A DNA stretch of 64,000 nucleotides from Rhizobium sp. ZPR4 (GCF_040215725.1 NZ_CP157967.1:2418001-2482000), one strand, 5' to 3'; positions 9,559 through 19,545 are shown, counted from the stretch's first letter. Numbers and translations are program-made. Notes: generated by a model not told the origin, from the sequence alone.

Positions 9559-10427
9559 TATCTCCGCTTCTCTCCATAACAGGCCTCAGCGCCATATCCG
9601 ATCGCGACGGCGGCGCACCGATCCTGCGCGACGTTTCCCTCACCCTTGAACGTGGCGAAGTGCGGGGGCTTGTCGGCGAAAGTGGTGCCGGAAAATCCAC
9701 CATTGCCAAGGCTCTGCTCGGCATACTGCCGCGCAGCGTCCGTATTACCAGCGGATCGATCCTGTTCGAAAGCCGCGATCTCCTCACCCTCTCCTCCAAG
9801 GAGTTGCGCGGCATCATGGGCAGCGATATCTCGCTGATTCCGCAGGATCCGCAAACCGCCCTCAATCCAGGACGCCGCATCGAGGCGCAGCTGACCGACG
9901 GCCTGCGGCTGAAACGGGGCATGTCATCAAGCGATGCTCGGCGGCGGGCGCTGAAGCTGCTGGAAGAAGTGCATATCCGCGATCCCGAGCGCGTGTTGCG
10001 CGCCTATCCGCATGAGCTGTCCGGCGGCATGCGCCAGCGCATCCTGATTGCCGCCGCCTTCGCACTCGAGCCGAAAATGGTTGTCGCCGACGAGCCGACC
10101 ACGGCACTCGACGTCACCGTGCAAAAGCAGATCCTCAGGCTGATCCGCGGCCTGCAGGAAGCGCACGGCACCGCCGTGATCTTCGTCACGCATGATCTCG
10201 GCGTCGTCGCCCAGATTTGCGACAGCGTGACCCTGCTCTACGCCGGCAAGGTCATCGAAGAGGGGCGCACGAGCGAGGTGCTTGGTCACCCGCAGCATAT
10301 CTACACGAAATCGCTTGTTGCTGCCGGCCCGCGTTACGACAGGCCGGATGCCGGCCTGACGCCGGTTCCGCAGGCAGTCTTCGATCAACTACGCCGCGAA
10401 ATCGGCATTTCGGAGGGCGGCCGATGA
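9555..10427 (+). CDS. ABC transporter ATP-binding protein, DppD/OppD type
   Basis: This 290-residue nucleotide-binding subunit has Walker A GESGAGKST (near residue 40), signature LSGGMRQRI (near 155), Walker B VVADEPTTALD and the switch histidine in FVTHDLG. A short C-terminal oligopeptide-transporter segment follows (HPQHIYTKSLVAAGPR), although the cysteine-rich tail seen in many OppD proteins is not evident. It overlaps both neighbours by ATGA-type junctions. With the DppF-type partner it would power the importer. Confidence 0.92.
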   Translation: MISPLLSITGLSAISDRDGGAPILRDVSLTLERGEVRGLVGESGAGKSTIAKALLGILPRSVRITSGSILFESRDLLTLSSKELRGIMGSDISLIPQDPQTALNPGRRIEAQLTDGLRLKRGMSSSDARRRALKLLEEVHIRDPERVLRAYPHELSGGMRQRILIAAAFALEPKMVVADEPTTALDVTVQKQILRLIRGLQEAHGTAVIFVTHDLGVVAQICDSVTLLYAGKVIEEGRTSEVLGHPQHIYTKSLVAAGPRYDRPDAGLTPVPQAVFDQLRREIGISEGGR

Positions 10428-11272
10428 GCGTTTCCGATAATCTCCTCTCGGCCAGAGGCATCGAAGTCACCTATGGCGCCAAGCCGCATCTTTTCGGACC
10501 GCCAGGCCAAGGCATTAAAGTCCTGCATGGCGTCGACATCGATATCCGCCGCGGTGAAACCATCGGCATCGTCGGTGAGAGCGGCTCGGGCAAGACGACG
10601 CTTGGCCGCGCCCTATTGCGGCTGATCGACGTAAATGCGGGCACCATCCATTTCGACGGCAGGGACATCACCAGCCTGCCGAATGCAAACATGCGACCCT
10701 TGCGTCGCCGCATGCAGATGATCTTCCAGGACCCGATGGCGTCGCTCAATCCGCGCCATACCATCCGCCGCATCCTCGTCGAGCCGTTGCTGCTCCACAA
10801 ACTTGCTTCTGATCGGAAAGACGCAGAGAAACGTGTCGCAGAAATCCTCGAGCGGGTGACGCTGCCGCAGGCCTGCCTCGATCGCAACCCACATGAACTC
10901 TCGGGCGGCCAGCGCCAGCGTATCGGCATCGCCCGGGCTGCCCTGCTGAAGCCGGATTTCGTGCTTGCCGACGAGATCGTTTCCGGCCTCGACGTGTCGA
11001 CCCAGGCGCAGGTGCTTAATCTCTTGAAAGAGCTTTCGCGCGATCTCGGCCTCTCCATGGCCTTCATCAGCCACGATCTCTCGGTCATCCGCGCCGTCTG
11101 CGACCGCGTCTACGTCCTGCGTCACGGCCGCGTCGAAGAGGAAGGCGATTGCGAGCGCGTCTTCACCGCACCCGCCTCTGCCTATACGCGCATGCTGCTG
11201 GACGCCATTCCTCTGCCTGAGATCGACCCGAACTGGCTCGGGCGCGATACGGGACAAGAGGATGCCGCCTAA
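10424..11272 (+). CDS. ABC transporter ATP-binding protein, DppF/OppF type
   Basis: This 282-residue nucleotide-binding subunit has Walker A GESGSGKTT, signature LSGGQRQRIGIARA and Walker B VLADEIVSGLD. The family-typical QMIFQDPMASLNPRHTI Q-loop is also present. ATG at 10424 overlaps the upstream stop as ATGA and the protein begins with MSVSDNLLSARG; a longer in-frame extension into the previous gene is not credible. It completes the receptor-permease-permease-ATPase-ATPase set. Its stop lies 13 bases from the stop of the convergent CoA-ligase gene. Confidence 0.93.
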   Translation: MSVSDNLLSARGIEVTYGAKPHLFGPPGQGIKVLHGVDIDIRRGETIGIVGESGSGKTTLGRALLRLIDVNAGTIHFDGRDITSLPNANMRPLRRRMQMIFQDPMASLNPRHTIRRILVEPLLLHKLASDRKDAEKRVAEILERVTLPQACLDRNPHELSGGQRQRIGIARAALLKPDFVLADEIVSGLDVSTQAQVLNLLKELSRDLGLSMAFISHDLSVIRAVCDRVYVLRHGRVEEEGDCERVFTAPASAYTRMLLDAIPLPEIDPNWLGRDTGQEDAA

Positions 11273-11285
11273 CCCGGCGTTTCAG

Positions 11286-12896
11286 CTATTTGAGGCGGAA
11301 GCGTTGTATCTTGCCCGATTCCGTCTTCGGCAGAGCTTCGACGAAAACGATGGAGCGCGGATATTTATAGGGTGCAATCACGGCCTTCACGTGGTCCTGC
11401 AACGCCTTGACCAGCAGGTCCGATCCGGTGACGCCAGCAGCCAGCACCACATGCGCCTGCACGATATGGCCCCGCTCTTCGTCCGGCTTGCCGATGACGG
11501 CGCATTCCAGCACGTCGGCATGGGAGAGAAGGGCTGCTTCCACTTCCGGCCCGGCAATATTGTAGCCGGCCGAAAGGATGATGTCGTCGGAACGGGCGGC
11601 GAAATGGAAATAGCCATCCTCGTCCTGAATGAAACTGTCGCCCGTCAGGTTCCAGCCATCGCGGACATAATCGGCCTGCCTGTGATCGGCGAGATAGCGG
11701 CAGCCGATCGGTCCGCGAACCACGAGCTTGCCGATCGTCCCGCTGGGAACCTCGTTCATCTCGTCATCGACGACGCGGGCCTCATAACCCGTGAGCGGCT
11801 TGCCGGTGCAATTCGGCCTGGCATCAGAAAGACGATTGGAGATGAAGATATGCAGCATCTCGGTCGAGCCGATGCCGTCGAGGATCGGCTTGCCGGTCTT
11901 GCGTGTCCATTCTTCGAAGATCGGCCCGGGCAGCGTCTCGCCAGCTGAAACCGCGATGCGAAGCGAGGAAAGATCCGCCCCCTCCTCCATCGCCGCCAGC
12001 ATGGCGCGATAGGCCGTCGGCGCGGTGAAGCTGATGGTCGCACCATATTCCTGGATGATCTCGACCATGTTCTTCGGCGAGGCGTTTTCGAGCAGCGCCG
12101 TCGATGCGCCGAAGCGCAAGGGGAAGATGACCAGACCGCCAAGCCCGAAGGTGAAAGCAATCGGCGGCGAGCCGATGAAGACATCATCCGGCGTCACCTG
12201 CAGCACTTCCTTGGCATAGGCGTCGGCGATAATCAGGATATCCCGATGGAAATGCATCGTCGCCTTCGGCACACCCGTCGAGCCCGATGTGAAGCCGAGG
12301 AGCGCCACGTCGTCACGACCGGTTTTGACCGCCTCAAAACGAACGGACTTGTTGAGCGCAATGCGGTCGAGCTCGGCATCGTGGTTGGCGGTGCCATCGA
12401 AGCCGACGACCTGCTTCAGGAAGCGGCTGTCCTTGGCTGCGGTAACGAGTTCCTCCAGCAGCCTTGTATCGCAGAGCGCAAACGAGATTTCCGCCTTGTC
12501 TATAACCTTGGAGAGTTCGCCTGCCCGCAGCATGGGCATGGTGTTGACGGCAACGGCGCCGACCTTCGTCACCGCCAGCCAGCAGGCGATCATGGCAGGG
12601 TTGTTGCCGGAGCGGATGAGAACGCGGTTGCCGGGCTTGAGGCCGAAATTCTCGACAAGCGCATGCGCGATGCGATTGGTCCAGTCCGCCAGCTCCTTGT
12701 AAGTGCGGCGGCGGCCATTGCCGATCAGCGCTACATTATCGCCAAAACCCTTTTCCACCATCCGGTCGCTGAGTTCGAAACCCGCATTCAGCCATTCCGG
12801 ATAGTCGAAACCCTCCATCCGCAGCTCAGGCCATTCGTCGAAAGGCGGCAGATTGTCTCGCGTGAATGTATCGGTGTGACCGGTCGGTCCCAGCAT
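11286..12896 (-). CDS. Aryl-CoA ligase (2-aminobenzoate/benzoate-CoA ligase family)
   Basis: This 536-residue AMP-forming acyl-CoA synthetase has the phosphate-binding loop GFTSGSTGVPKATMHFHRD, the hinge region WNLTGDSFIQDEDGYFHF and the catalytic lysine in TESGKIQR near the C-terminus. The overall look is that of benzoate/2-aminobenzoate-CoA ligases. ATG at 12896 is chosen because GGGAG sits 8 bases before it; a 29-residue upstream extension is not needed. It would activate the aromatic acid with ATP and CoA, making the substrate for the flavoprotein encoded divergently at 13196. A 2-aminobenzoate substrate is inferred from that neighbour. Confidence 0.88.
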   Translation of the reverse strand: MLGPTGHTDTFTRDNLPPFDEWPELRMEGFDYPEWLNAGFELSDRMVEKGFGDNVALIGNGRRRTYKELADWTNRIAHALVENFGLKPGNRVLIRSGNNPAMIACWLAVTKVGAVAVNTMPMLRAGELSKVIDKAEISFALCDTRLLEELVTAAKDSRFLKQVVGFDGTANHDAELDRIALNKSVRFEAVKTGRDDVALLGFTSGSTGVPKATMHFHRDILIIADAYAKEVLQVTPDDVFIGSPPIAFTFGLGGLVIFPLRFGASTALLENASPKNMVEIIQEYGATISFTAPTAYRAMLAAMEEGADLSSLRIAVSAGETLPGPIFEEWTRKTGKPILDGIGSTEMLHIFISNRLSDARPNCTGKPLTGYEARVVDDEMNEVPSGTIGKLVVRGPIGCRYLADHRQADYVRDGWNLTGDSFIQDEDGYFHFAARSDDIILSAGYNIAGPEVEAALLSHADVLECAVIGKPDEERGHIVQAHVVLAAGVTGSDLLVKALQDHVKAVIAPYKYPRSIVFVEALPKTESGKIQRFRLK

Positions 12897-13010
12897 TGCC
12901 TTGCTCCCGCATTCTTCTCGATCAAATCGCCACGATCGCCGCTTTCCCCTGCAGCCTGTGTAGCGTGCTAAAAAAGATCGCACTGAAGATTGAATTGTTC
13001 AAGCAAGAAA

Positions 13011-13024
13011 TTTTAAGCCTAAAA
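13011..13024. promoter_or_regulatory. Candidate operator palindrome, site 2
   Basis: TTTTAAGCCTAAAA matches site 1 at 12 of 14 positions and is an inverted repeat of five bases per arm. It lies 115 bases upstream of the CoA-ligase ATG. Confidence 0.48.
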
Positions 13025-13140
13025 TATTTTTGACTTCCATTTGATTCCAAAGAGCTATTTTCGATTCTCGGGTTATTTTAGCTCTGATTGGGTAACTGCG
13101 CCGGACATGAAAAGCCTTGACGTATGGCCGCGACGAGATA

Positions 13141-13154
13141 TTTTAAACTTAAAT
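13141..13154. promoter_or_regulatory. Candidate operator palindrome, site 3
   Basis: TTTTAAACTTAAAT matches site 1 at 11 of 14 positions and contains the perfect arm pair TTTAA/TTAAA. It is 42 bases before the flavoprotein ATG, in a position where binding would block transcription. Confidence 0.45.
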
Positions 13155-13195
13155 GATTTTGAGGCCCGCTCTGGCCGAACGAGGAGGGAAAAGCG

Positions 13196-15514
13196 ATGCG
13201 CATCGTCTGTATCGGCGGCGGCCCCGCAGGGCTCTACTTCGCGCTTCTGATGAAGAAGCTCCATCCGGAACATTCCATCCGCGTCGTCGAGCGCAACCGC
13301 CCCTATGACACCTTCGGCTGGGGCGTGGTCTTCTCCGATGCGACCATGGTTTCGATGCGCGAATGGGACCCCGAAAGTGCTGCCGAAATCGAGGACGCCT
13401 TCAACCATTGGGACGATATCGAAGTCTTATTCAAGGGTACCCGTCAGCGCACCTCGGGCCACGGCTTCGTCGGCATCGGCCGCAAAAAGCTTCTGAACAT
13501 CCTGCAGAAACGCTGTGAGGCGCTGGACGTGGAATTGATCTTCGAGACAGACGTCAATTCCGATCTCGACTACCCGGACGCGGATCTGGTTATCGGCTCG
13601 GACGGTCTCAATTCAAGGATACGCAATCATTACCCGGAGGTTTTTCAGCCGGACATGATCACCCGGCCGAACCGCTACATCTGGCTCGGCACCAACAAGC
13701 TTTTCGACGCCTTCACCTTCGACTTCCGCCGCACCGATCATGGCTGGTTCCAGGCGCATATCTACAAGTTCGACGACAAGACCTCGACCTTTATCGTCGA
13801 GACGACCGAAGAGGCCTATCTCGCCCACGGACTCGACAAGATGGACCAGGACGGCTCCATCGCCTTCTGTGAAAACCTGTTCTCCGAAGTGCTGGAAGGC
13901 GCTTCGCTGATGACCAATGCCCGCCATATCCGTGGTTCGGCCTGGCTGAACTTCAACCGCCTGATCTGCGGCAAGTGGAGCCATTTCAACGGCAATTCCC
14001 ATGTCGTGCTGATGGGCGACGCCGCCCATACCGCGCATTTCGCCATCGGCTCCGGCACCAAGCTTGCCATCGATGACGCCATCGAGTTGGCCCGCCAGTT
14101 CCAGACCCACGGGCACGAGAAGGACAAGATACCGGCCGTCCTTGAAACCTATGAGGAAATCCGCCGAGTCGACGTCGCCCGCATCCAGAATGCCGCCCGC
14201 AATGCGATGGAATGGTTCGAAGTTGTCGGTCGCCGCTATGCCGATACGCTCGAGCCGCCGCAATTCATGTATTCGATGCTGACCCGCTCGCAGCGCATCA
14301 GCCACGAAAATCTGAGGCTGCGCGACAAGACCTGGCTCGAAGGTTATGAGCGCTGGTTCGCCGAGAAATCCGGCCTCGCCGTCGGCAACGACCGCTGCCT
14401 GCCGCCGATGTTCACGCCCTATCACCTCCGCGACGTCCAGCTCGTCAACCGCATCGTGGTCTCACCCATGGCCATGTATTCGGCCACGGATGGCGTGATG
14501 AACGACTTCCACATCATCCATCTCGGCTCACGCGCGCTCGGCGGCGCCGGCCTGATCTTCGCTGAGATGACCTGCGTCACGCCGGATGCGCGCATCACGC
14601 CCGGCTGCCTCGGCCTCTGGAATGAAGAACAGGCTGCGCAGTGGAAACGGCTCGTCGACTTCGTTCATACGAGCAGTGCCGCCAAGGTCGGCATCCAGCT
14701 CGGTCATGCCGGACGTAAGGGCGCGACGAAGCTCGCCTGGGAAGGCATCGACCAGCCGCTGGCCGAAGGCGAGTGGCCGCTGATCTCGGCATCATCAGTT
14801 CCCTACCTCAGGAATAGCCAGGTGCCGAAGGCCATGGATCGCGCCGATATGGACCGCGTCAAGGCCGACTTCATCCGTTCGACGGAACTGGCGGTCGAGA
14901 CCGGCGCTGACTGGTTGGAACTCCATTGTGCCCACGGTTATCTGCTGTCGAGCTTCCTGTCGCCGCTGACCAATCTGCGCGACGACGAGTATGGTGGCAG
15001 CCATGAAAACCGCGCCCGCTACCCCCTTGAAATCTTCCATGCGATCCGCGCCATCTGGCCGGCAGACAAGCCGATCTCGATCCGCTTGTCCTGCCATGAC
15101 TGGACCGATGGCGGCAACACGCCGGAAGATGCGGCGATCTTCGCGCGCATGTTCAAGGAAGCCGGTGCTGACCTGATCGACTGCTCTTCGGGCCAGGTTT
15201 CGAAACAGGAAAAGCCGGTCTACGGCCGCCTGTTCCAGACGCCCTTCTCCGACAAGATCCGCAACGAAATCGGCATCCCGACGATCGCCGTCGGCGCAAT
15301 CTCGGAAGCTGACCATGCCAATTCGATCATCGCCGCCGGCCGAGCCGATCTCTGCGCCGTCGCCCGTCCGCATCTGGCGGACCCGGCCTGGTCGCTGCAT
15401 GAAGCCGCCAAGATCGGCCTGACTTCCATTCCCTGGCCGAAGCAATATCTTTCCGGCAAGACTCAGTATGAAACCAACCTCGCCCGCGCGGCCACGGCAG
15501 CAACGGCGAAATGA
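13196..15514 (+). CDS. Two-domain 2-aminobenzoyl-CoA monooxygenase/reductase-type flavoprotein
   Basis: This 772-residue fusion has an N-terminal FAD monooxygenase of the aromatic hydroxylase type (CIGGGPAGLYF near residue 5, DLVIGSDGLNSRIR near 130, VLMGDAAHTAHFAIGSG near 272). From about residue 400 it has an old-yellow-enzyme domain (FTPYHLRDVQLVNRIVVSPM, HCAHGYLLSSFLSPLTN). Databases often call this family bifunctional salicylyl-CoA 5-hydroxylase/oxidoreductase. The characterised fused form from Azoarcus evansii hydroxylates and then reduces 2-aminobenzoyl-CoA using oxygen and NADH. It is first in a nine-gene operon and divergent from the CoA ligase that should make its substrate. Salicylyl-CoA is the main alternative substrate; no gentisate ring-cleavage gene is nearby. 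Confidence 0.9.
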   Translation: MRIVCIGGGPAGLYFALLMKKLHPEHSIRVVERNRPYDTFGWGVVFSDATMVSMREWDPESAAEIEDAFNHWDDIEVLFKGTRQRTSGHGFVGIGRKKLLNILQKRCEALDVELIFETDVNSDLDYPDADLVIGSDGLNSRIRNHYPEVFQPDMITRPNRYIWLGTNKLFDAFTFDFRRTDHGWFQAHIYKFDDKTSTFIVETTEEAYLAHGLDKMDQDGSIAFCENLFSEVLEGASLMTNARHIRGSAWLNFNRLICGKWSHFNGNSHVVLMGDAAHTAHFAIGSGTKLAIDDAIELARQFQTHGHEKDKIPAVLETYEEIRRVDVARIQNAARNAMEWFEVVGRRYADTLEPPQFMYSMLTRSQRISHENLRLRDKTWLEGYERWFAEKSGLAVGNDRCLPPMFTPYHLRDVQLVNRIVVSPMAMYSATDGVMNDFHIIHLGSRALGGAGLIFAEMTCVTPDARITPGCLGLWNEEQAAQWKRLVDFVHTSSAAKVGIQLGHAGRKGATKLAWEGIDQPLAEGEWPLISASSVPYLRNSQVPKAMDRADMDRVKADFIRSTELAVETGADWLELHCAHGYLLSSFLSPLTNLRDDEYGGSHENRARYPLEIFHAIRAIWPADKPISIRLSCHDWTDGGNTPEDAAIFARMFKEAGADLIDCSSGQVSKQEKPVYGRLFQTPFSDKIRNEIGIPTIAVGAISEADHANSIIAAGRADLCAVARPHLADPAWSLHEAAKIGLTSIPWPKQYLSGKTQYETNLARAATAATAK

Positions 15515-15521
15515 GGATAAG

Positions 15522-16301
15522 ATGACGACTTCAGGCAAACTCGCCGGCCGTCACGCCCTCGTCACCGGCGCCGGCAGCGGCATCGGCACCGCGATCGCCA
15601 GGGCGCTTGCCGCCGATGGCGCACGCGTCAGCCTTTCCGGTCGCCGTAGGGAGCCGCTGGAAGCAGTTGCCGCCGAAATCGGCGCCGACGCTTTCGTCGT
15701 CGATGGCTTCGATGTCACCAGCCCCGAAGCTGTTGCCCGAGGCCTTACCAAGTCGCGTGAGAAGTTCGGCCCGGTCGATATCCTCGTCAACAATGCCGGC
15801 GAGGCGCCGAGCGCACCTTTCGAGAAGACGAGCCTCGAGGCCTGGAACCATGTCCTGTCGGTCGACCTGACGGGTGTTTTCGTGGTGACGCAGGCAACCC
15901 TTCCCGACTTAAAGGCTCGCGGTCCCGGCGCACGCATCATCAACATCGCCTCGACTGCCGGCCTGAAGGGTTACGGCTACGTCTCGGCTTACGTCGCCGC
16001 CAAGCATGGTGTGGTCGGCCTCACCCGCTCGCTGGCGCTGGAGCTGGCGAAAACCGGCATCACGGTCAATGCCGTCTGCCCCGGCTTTACCGATACGCCA
16101 ATCATCCAGCGCTCGATCGAGACCATCGTCGCCAAGACCGGGCGCACGGCGGAGCAAGCGCTTGGCGAATTCACGAAGTCCAATCCGCAGGGGCGACTGA
16201 TCAAGCCGGAAGAAGTCGCCGATACCGTTCTCTGGCTGGCATCGCCGGCGGCAGCATCGATCAATGGACAGGCAATCGCGGTTGCCGGTGGGGAGATTTG
16301 A
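15522..16301 (+). CDS. SDR family oxidoreductase of the aromatic-CoA operon
   Basis: This 259-residue classical short-chain dehydrogenase has NAD(P)-binding TGAGSGIGTAIA at the N-terminus, NNAGEAP, catalytic serine in INIASTAG and the active-site pair in YVAAK. ATG at 15522 follows AGGATAAG; the longer reading frame merely reads back into the previous gene. The gene lies 7 bases after the flavoprotein stop. A 3-hydroxyacyl-CoA or ring-alcohol dehydrogenase role in processing the reduced ring is likely, but the exact step is unknown. Confidence 0.88.
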   Translation: MTTSGKLAGRHALVTGAGSGIGTAIARALAADGARVSLSGRRREPLEAVAAEIGADAFVVDGFDVTSPEAVARGLTKSREKFGPVDILVNNAGEAPSAPFEKTSLEAWNHVLSVDLTGVFVVTQATLPDLKARGPGARIINIASTAGLKGYGYVSAYVAAKHGVVGLTRSLALELAKTGITVNAVCPGFTDTPIIQRSIETIVAKTGRTAEQALGEFTKSNPQGRLIKPEEVADTVLWLASPAAASINGQAIAVAGGEI

Positions 16302-16304
16302 GGA

Positions 16305-17156
16305 ATGAGCGATCGGGATATGACGATGAAGGGACACCTGAAGCCCTTTAAGGATTATAAGCCTGAGCACTTCCTCTGGGATGTCAGCGAAGACGGTCGC
16401 GTCGCCACTATCCGCCTGAACCGCCCCGAGCGTAAGAACCCGCTGACCTTTGACAGCTATGCCGAGCTGCGCGATCTCCTCCGCGATCTCGCCTATGCGT
16501 CGGATATCCGCGCCATCGTGCTGACGGGCGCCGGCGGCAATTTCTCCTCCGGCGGCGACGTCTTCGAGATCATCGAGCCGCTGACCCGCATGGCGATGCC
16601 CGAGCTCCTGGCCTTCACGCGCATGACCGGCGACCTCGTCAAGGCGATGCGCAAGTGCCCCCAGCCGATCATCACGGCGGTCGACGGCATCTGCGCAGGC
16701 GCCGGCGCCATCCTCGTTATGGCCTCCGATCTGAGGCTCGCGACGCCCGAGGCCAAGACGGCCTTCCTCTTCACCCGCGTTGGCCTCGCCGGCGCCGATA
16801 TGGGCGCCTGCGGCATCCTGCCCCGCATCATCGGCCAGGGCCGCGCCGCCGAACTCCTCTTCACCGGCCGATCGATGACGGCAGCGGAGGGACAGGCTTG
16901 GGGCTTCTATAACGGCCTGCACGCGAGTTCCGATCTGGAGCAGGAAGCAGTCAAGCTCGCCCGCTCGCTGGCCGACGGCCCATGGTTCGCCCATGGCATG
17001 ACCAAGACCATGCTGAACCAGGAATGGGCGATGGGCATCGAGGAGATGATCGAATCCGAGGCGCAGGCGCAAGCGATCTGCATGGCGACGCAGGATTTCC
17101 GCCGCGCCTTCGAAGCTTTCGCCGCCAAGCGCCGGCCGGAATTCCAGGGAGACTGA
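16305..17156 (+). CDS. Enoyl-CoA hydratase/isomerase family protein
   Basis: This 283-residue crotonase-fold protein has the CoA-binding N-terminus [15 protein letters not shown], the first oxyanion loop [13 protein letters not shown] and the second [19 protein letters not shown]. It follows the SDR gene by 3 bases and precedes an acyl-CoA dehydrogenase gene by 3 bases. In this operon it could hydrate the reduced ring CoA ester or hydrolyse the ring, as crotonase-fold ring hydrolases do in related aryl-CoA pathways. The residues seen do not decide between these. Confidence 0.88.
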   Translation: MSDRDMTMKGHLKPFKDYKPEHFLWDVSEDGRVATIRLNRPERKNPLTFDSYAELRDLLRDLAYASDIRAIVLTGAGGNFSSGGDVFEIIEPLTRMAMPELLAFTRMTGDLVKAMRKCPQPIITAVDGICAGAGAILVMASDLRLATPEAKTAFLFTRVGLAGADMGACGILPRIIGQGRAAELLFTGRSMTAAEGQAWGFYNGLHASSDLEQEAVKLARSLADGPWFAHGMTKTMLNQEWAMGIEEMIESEAQAQAICMATQDFRRAFEAFAAKRRPEFQGD

Positions 17157-17159
17157 GGG

Positions 17160-18341
17160 ATGTCCACGGCAAGCAGCCTCCCCGGCCCGACACGCGATCA
17201 TCTGGATTGGCCCTTCTTTGAGGAGCGTCATCACCGTTTCGCCGCCGAGGTCGATGCCTTCGCAAAGTCCGGCGTCATGGCTTCGATCGATCACACCGAT
17301 GTCGATGGCGCATGTCGGAATCTGGTCAAGGCGCTTGGCGACGCCGGGCTTCTGACCGCAGCAACCGGTTCGTCAGATAGCGAACCACTGATCGATTCTC
17401 GCATGGTGTGCCTCGCCCGTGAAACGCTCGCCTGGCATGACGGCCTTGCCGATTTCGCCTTTGCCATGCAGGGGCTCGGCACCGGCGCCATCGGCTTGTC
17501 CGGCTCGCCCGAATTGCGCTCGGCCGTTCTACCCAAGGTGCGCTCGGGTGACTGGCTTGCCGCCTTCGCACTGTCGGAAAAAGATGCCGGCTCCGATGTC
17601 GCCGCGATGAGCTGCGCCGCCCGTCTCGATGGAGATCACTATGTTCTCGACGGCGAAAAGACCTGGATTTCCAATGGCGGTATTGCCGATGTCTACACCG
17701 TCTTTGCGCGCACCGGTGAAGCGCCGGGAACCCGTGGCATCTCGGCCTTCGTCGTCTTTGCCGACGATCCCGGCTTCTCGATTGCCGAGCGCATCGAGGT
17801 CATCGCGCCGCATCCGCTGGCGACGATCCGTTTCGACAATTGCCGTATTCCGGCCTCGCGCCGCCTCGGCGCGCCGGGCGAAGGCTTCAAGATTGCCATG
17901 CGCACGCTCGATATCTTCCGCGCCTCGGTCGCCGCCGCCAGCCTCGGCTTCGCCCGCCGCGCGCTCGATGAATCGCTTGCCCATGCGCGCTCACGCCCGA
18001 TGTTCGGCGCCGCCCTTGCCGACCTTCAGTTGACGCAGGCCGCCCTCGGCGATATGGCGACCGGCATCGACGCGGCGGCATTGCTCACCTATCGGGCGGC
18101 CTGGCGTCGCGACGTGCAGCGCTTGCCGACGACACGCGAGGCGGCCATGGCCAAGATGACGGCGACGGAAACCGCGCAAAGCGTCATCGACCGCGCCGTC
18201 CAGCTCTTTGGCGGGCGCGGCGTGAAATCGGGCGAGATAACGGAAAAACTCTATCGGGAGATCCGCGCGCTTCGCATCTATGAAGGTGCGACCGAAGTTC
18301 AAAAACTCATCGTCGCGCGCGAACTTCTGAAGACCAATTAA
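17160..18341 (+). CDS. Acyl-CoA dehydrogenase
   Basis: This 393-residue flavoprotein of the acyl-CoA dehydrogenase family has the substrate/FAD segment [36 protein letters not shown], and the C-terminal [19 protein letters not shown] and [11 protein letters not shown], where the glutamate is the likely catalytic base. It would oxidise a ring or open-chain acyl-CoA to the enoyl-CoA, passing electrons to ETF. A GAGGG site precedes the ATG. It is the first of two adjacent dehydrogenase genes, which suggests two distinct oxidations. Confidence 0.9.
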   Translation: MSTASSLPGPTRDHLDWPFFEERHHRFAAEVDAFAKSGVMASIDHTDVDGACRNLVKALGDAGLLTAATGSSDSEPLIDSRMVCLARETLAWHDGLADFAFAMQGLGTGAIGLSGSPELRSAVLPKVRSGDWLAAFALSEKDAGSDVAAMSCAARLDGDHYVLDGEKTWISNGGIADVYTVFARTGEAPGTRGISAFVVFADDPGFSIAERIEVIAPHPLATIRFDNCRIPASRRLGAPGEGFKIAMRTLDIFRASVAAASLGFARRALDESLAHARSRPMFGAALADLQLTQAALGDMATGIDAAALLTYRAAWRRDVQRLPTTREAAMAKMTATETAQSVIDRAVQLFGGRGVKSGEITEKLYREIRALRIYEGATEVQKLIVARELLKTN

Positions 18342-18355
18342 TGGGAGATATGCAC

Positions 18356-19537
18356 ATGAGCCGCGAGATTTTCGACTGGGCCGACCCGTTCCGGCTGACG
18401 GAGCAGCTGAGCGACGACGAACGCATGGTGCTTGATACCGCGCATTCCTACGCGCAGGAAAAGCTCGCGCCCCGCGTCCTCGAAGCCTTCCGCCACGAAA
18501 AGACCGATCCGGCCATCTTCCGCGAAATGGGTGAACTCGGCCTACTCGGCCCGACGATCTCCCCGGAATATGGCGGCGCTGGCCTAAGCTACGTCGCCTA
18601 CGGCCTGATCGCCCGCGAAGTCGAACGCGTCGATAGCGGCTACCGCTCGATGATGAGCGTGCAGTCCTCGCTCGTCATGGTACCGATCGAGACCTTCGGC
18701 TCGGAAGCACAGAAGCAGAAATATCTGCCGAAGCTCGCAACCGGCGAATGGATCGGCTGCTTCGGCCTCACCGAACCGAACCACGGCTCCGATCCCGGCT
18801 CGATGGTCACCCGCGCGAAGAAGGTCGATGGCGGCTACAGCCTGACCGGCGCCAAGACCTGGATCTCGAATGCGCCGATCGCCGATGTCTTCGTCGTCTG
18901 GGCCAAGACCGAGGACGGCCTCATTCGCGGCTTCATCCTCGAGAAGGGCTGGAAGGGCCTCTCGGCCCCTGCCATCCACGGCAAGGTGGGCCTGCGCGCC
19001 TCCATAACGGGCGAAGTCGTGATGGACAATGTCTTCGTGCCGGAAGAAAACCTAATGCCGAACGTATCCGGCCTCAAGGGTCCCTTCACCTGCCTCAACT
19101 CCGCACGCTTCGGCATTGCCTGGGGTGCGCTCGGCGCCGCCGAGGATTGCTACGCCAAGGCACGTCAATATGTGCTTGACCGCAAGCAGTTCGGCCGTCC
19201 CCTCGCCGCCAACCAGCTGATCCAGAAGAAGCTTGCCGACATGGTGACGGAGATCACGCTCGGCCTGCAGGGTTGCCTGCGTCTCGGACGCATGAAGGAA
19301 GAGGGCCATCCGCCTGTCGAACTCACCTCCATCCTCAAGCGCAACAGCTGCGGCAAGGCGCTGGATATCGCCCGCGCTGCCCGCGACATGCTTGGCGGCA
19401 ACGGCATCTCGGATGAGTTCGGCATCGCGCGCCATCTCGTCAACCTCGAAGTGGTCAACACCTATGAGGGCACGCACGACATCCACGCCCTCATTCTCGG
19501 CCGCGCCATCACCGGCATCGCCGCCTTTTCGAACTGA
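18356..19537 (+). CDS. Glutaryl-CoA dehydrogenase-like acyl-CoA dehydrogenase
   Basis: This 393-residue acyl-CoA dehydrogenase closely follows the glutaryl-CoA dehydrogenase pattern: [38 protein letters not shown], and the catalytic-base segment [20 protein letters not shown] at the C-terminus. Three starts are possible (18341, 18350, 18356); ATG at 18356 has GGGAG at an 8-base spacing. Glutaryl-CoA dehydrogenase makes crotonyl-CoA and CO2. Its presence suggests that ring opening and beta-oxidation here yield glutaryl-CoA, which is an inference. Confidence 0.9.
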   Translation: MSREIFDWADPFRLTEQLSDDERMVLDTAHSYAQEKLAPRVLEAFRHEKTDPAIFREMGELGLLGPTISPEYGGAGLSYVAYGLIAREVERVDSGYRSMMSVQSSLVMVPIETFGSEAQKQKYLPKLATGEWIGCFGLTEPNHGSDPGSMVTRAKKVDGGYSLTGAKTWISNAPIADVFVVWAKTEDGLIRGFILEKGWKGLSAPAIHGKVGLRASITGEVVMDNVFVPEENLMPNVSGLKGPFTCLNSARFGIAWGALGAAEDCYAKARQYVLDRKQFGRPLAANQLIQKKLADMVTEITLGLQGCLRLGRMKEEGHPPVELTSILKRNSCGKALDIARAARDMLGGNGISDEFGIARHLVNLEVVNTYEGTHDIHALILGRAITGIAAFSN

Positions 19538-19545
19538 GGCCCGCC

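Larger units (their letters stand above)
12897..13195. promoter_or_regulatory. Divergent promoter region, CoA ligase / flavoprotein operon
   Basis: This 299-base AT-rich gap lies between divergently transcribed pathway genes. It holds two near-copies of the island's palindrome, at 13011-13024 and 13141-13154. A strong ribosome-binding site (GAGGAGGGAAAAGCG) ends it before the ATG at 13196. Confidence 0.65.

Noticed and set aside
13196..15514. Annotation as salicylyl-CoA 5-hydroxylase only
   Set aside because: The fused old-yellow-enzyme domain and the neighbouring Rid, dehydrogenase and CoA-ligase genes fit 2-aminobenzoyl-CoA chemistry better, and no gentisate dioxygenase is nearby.
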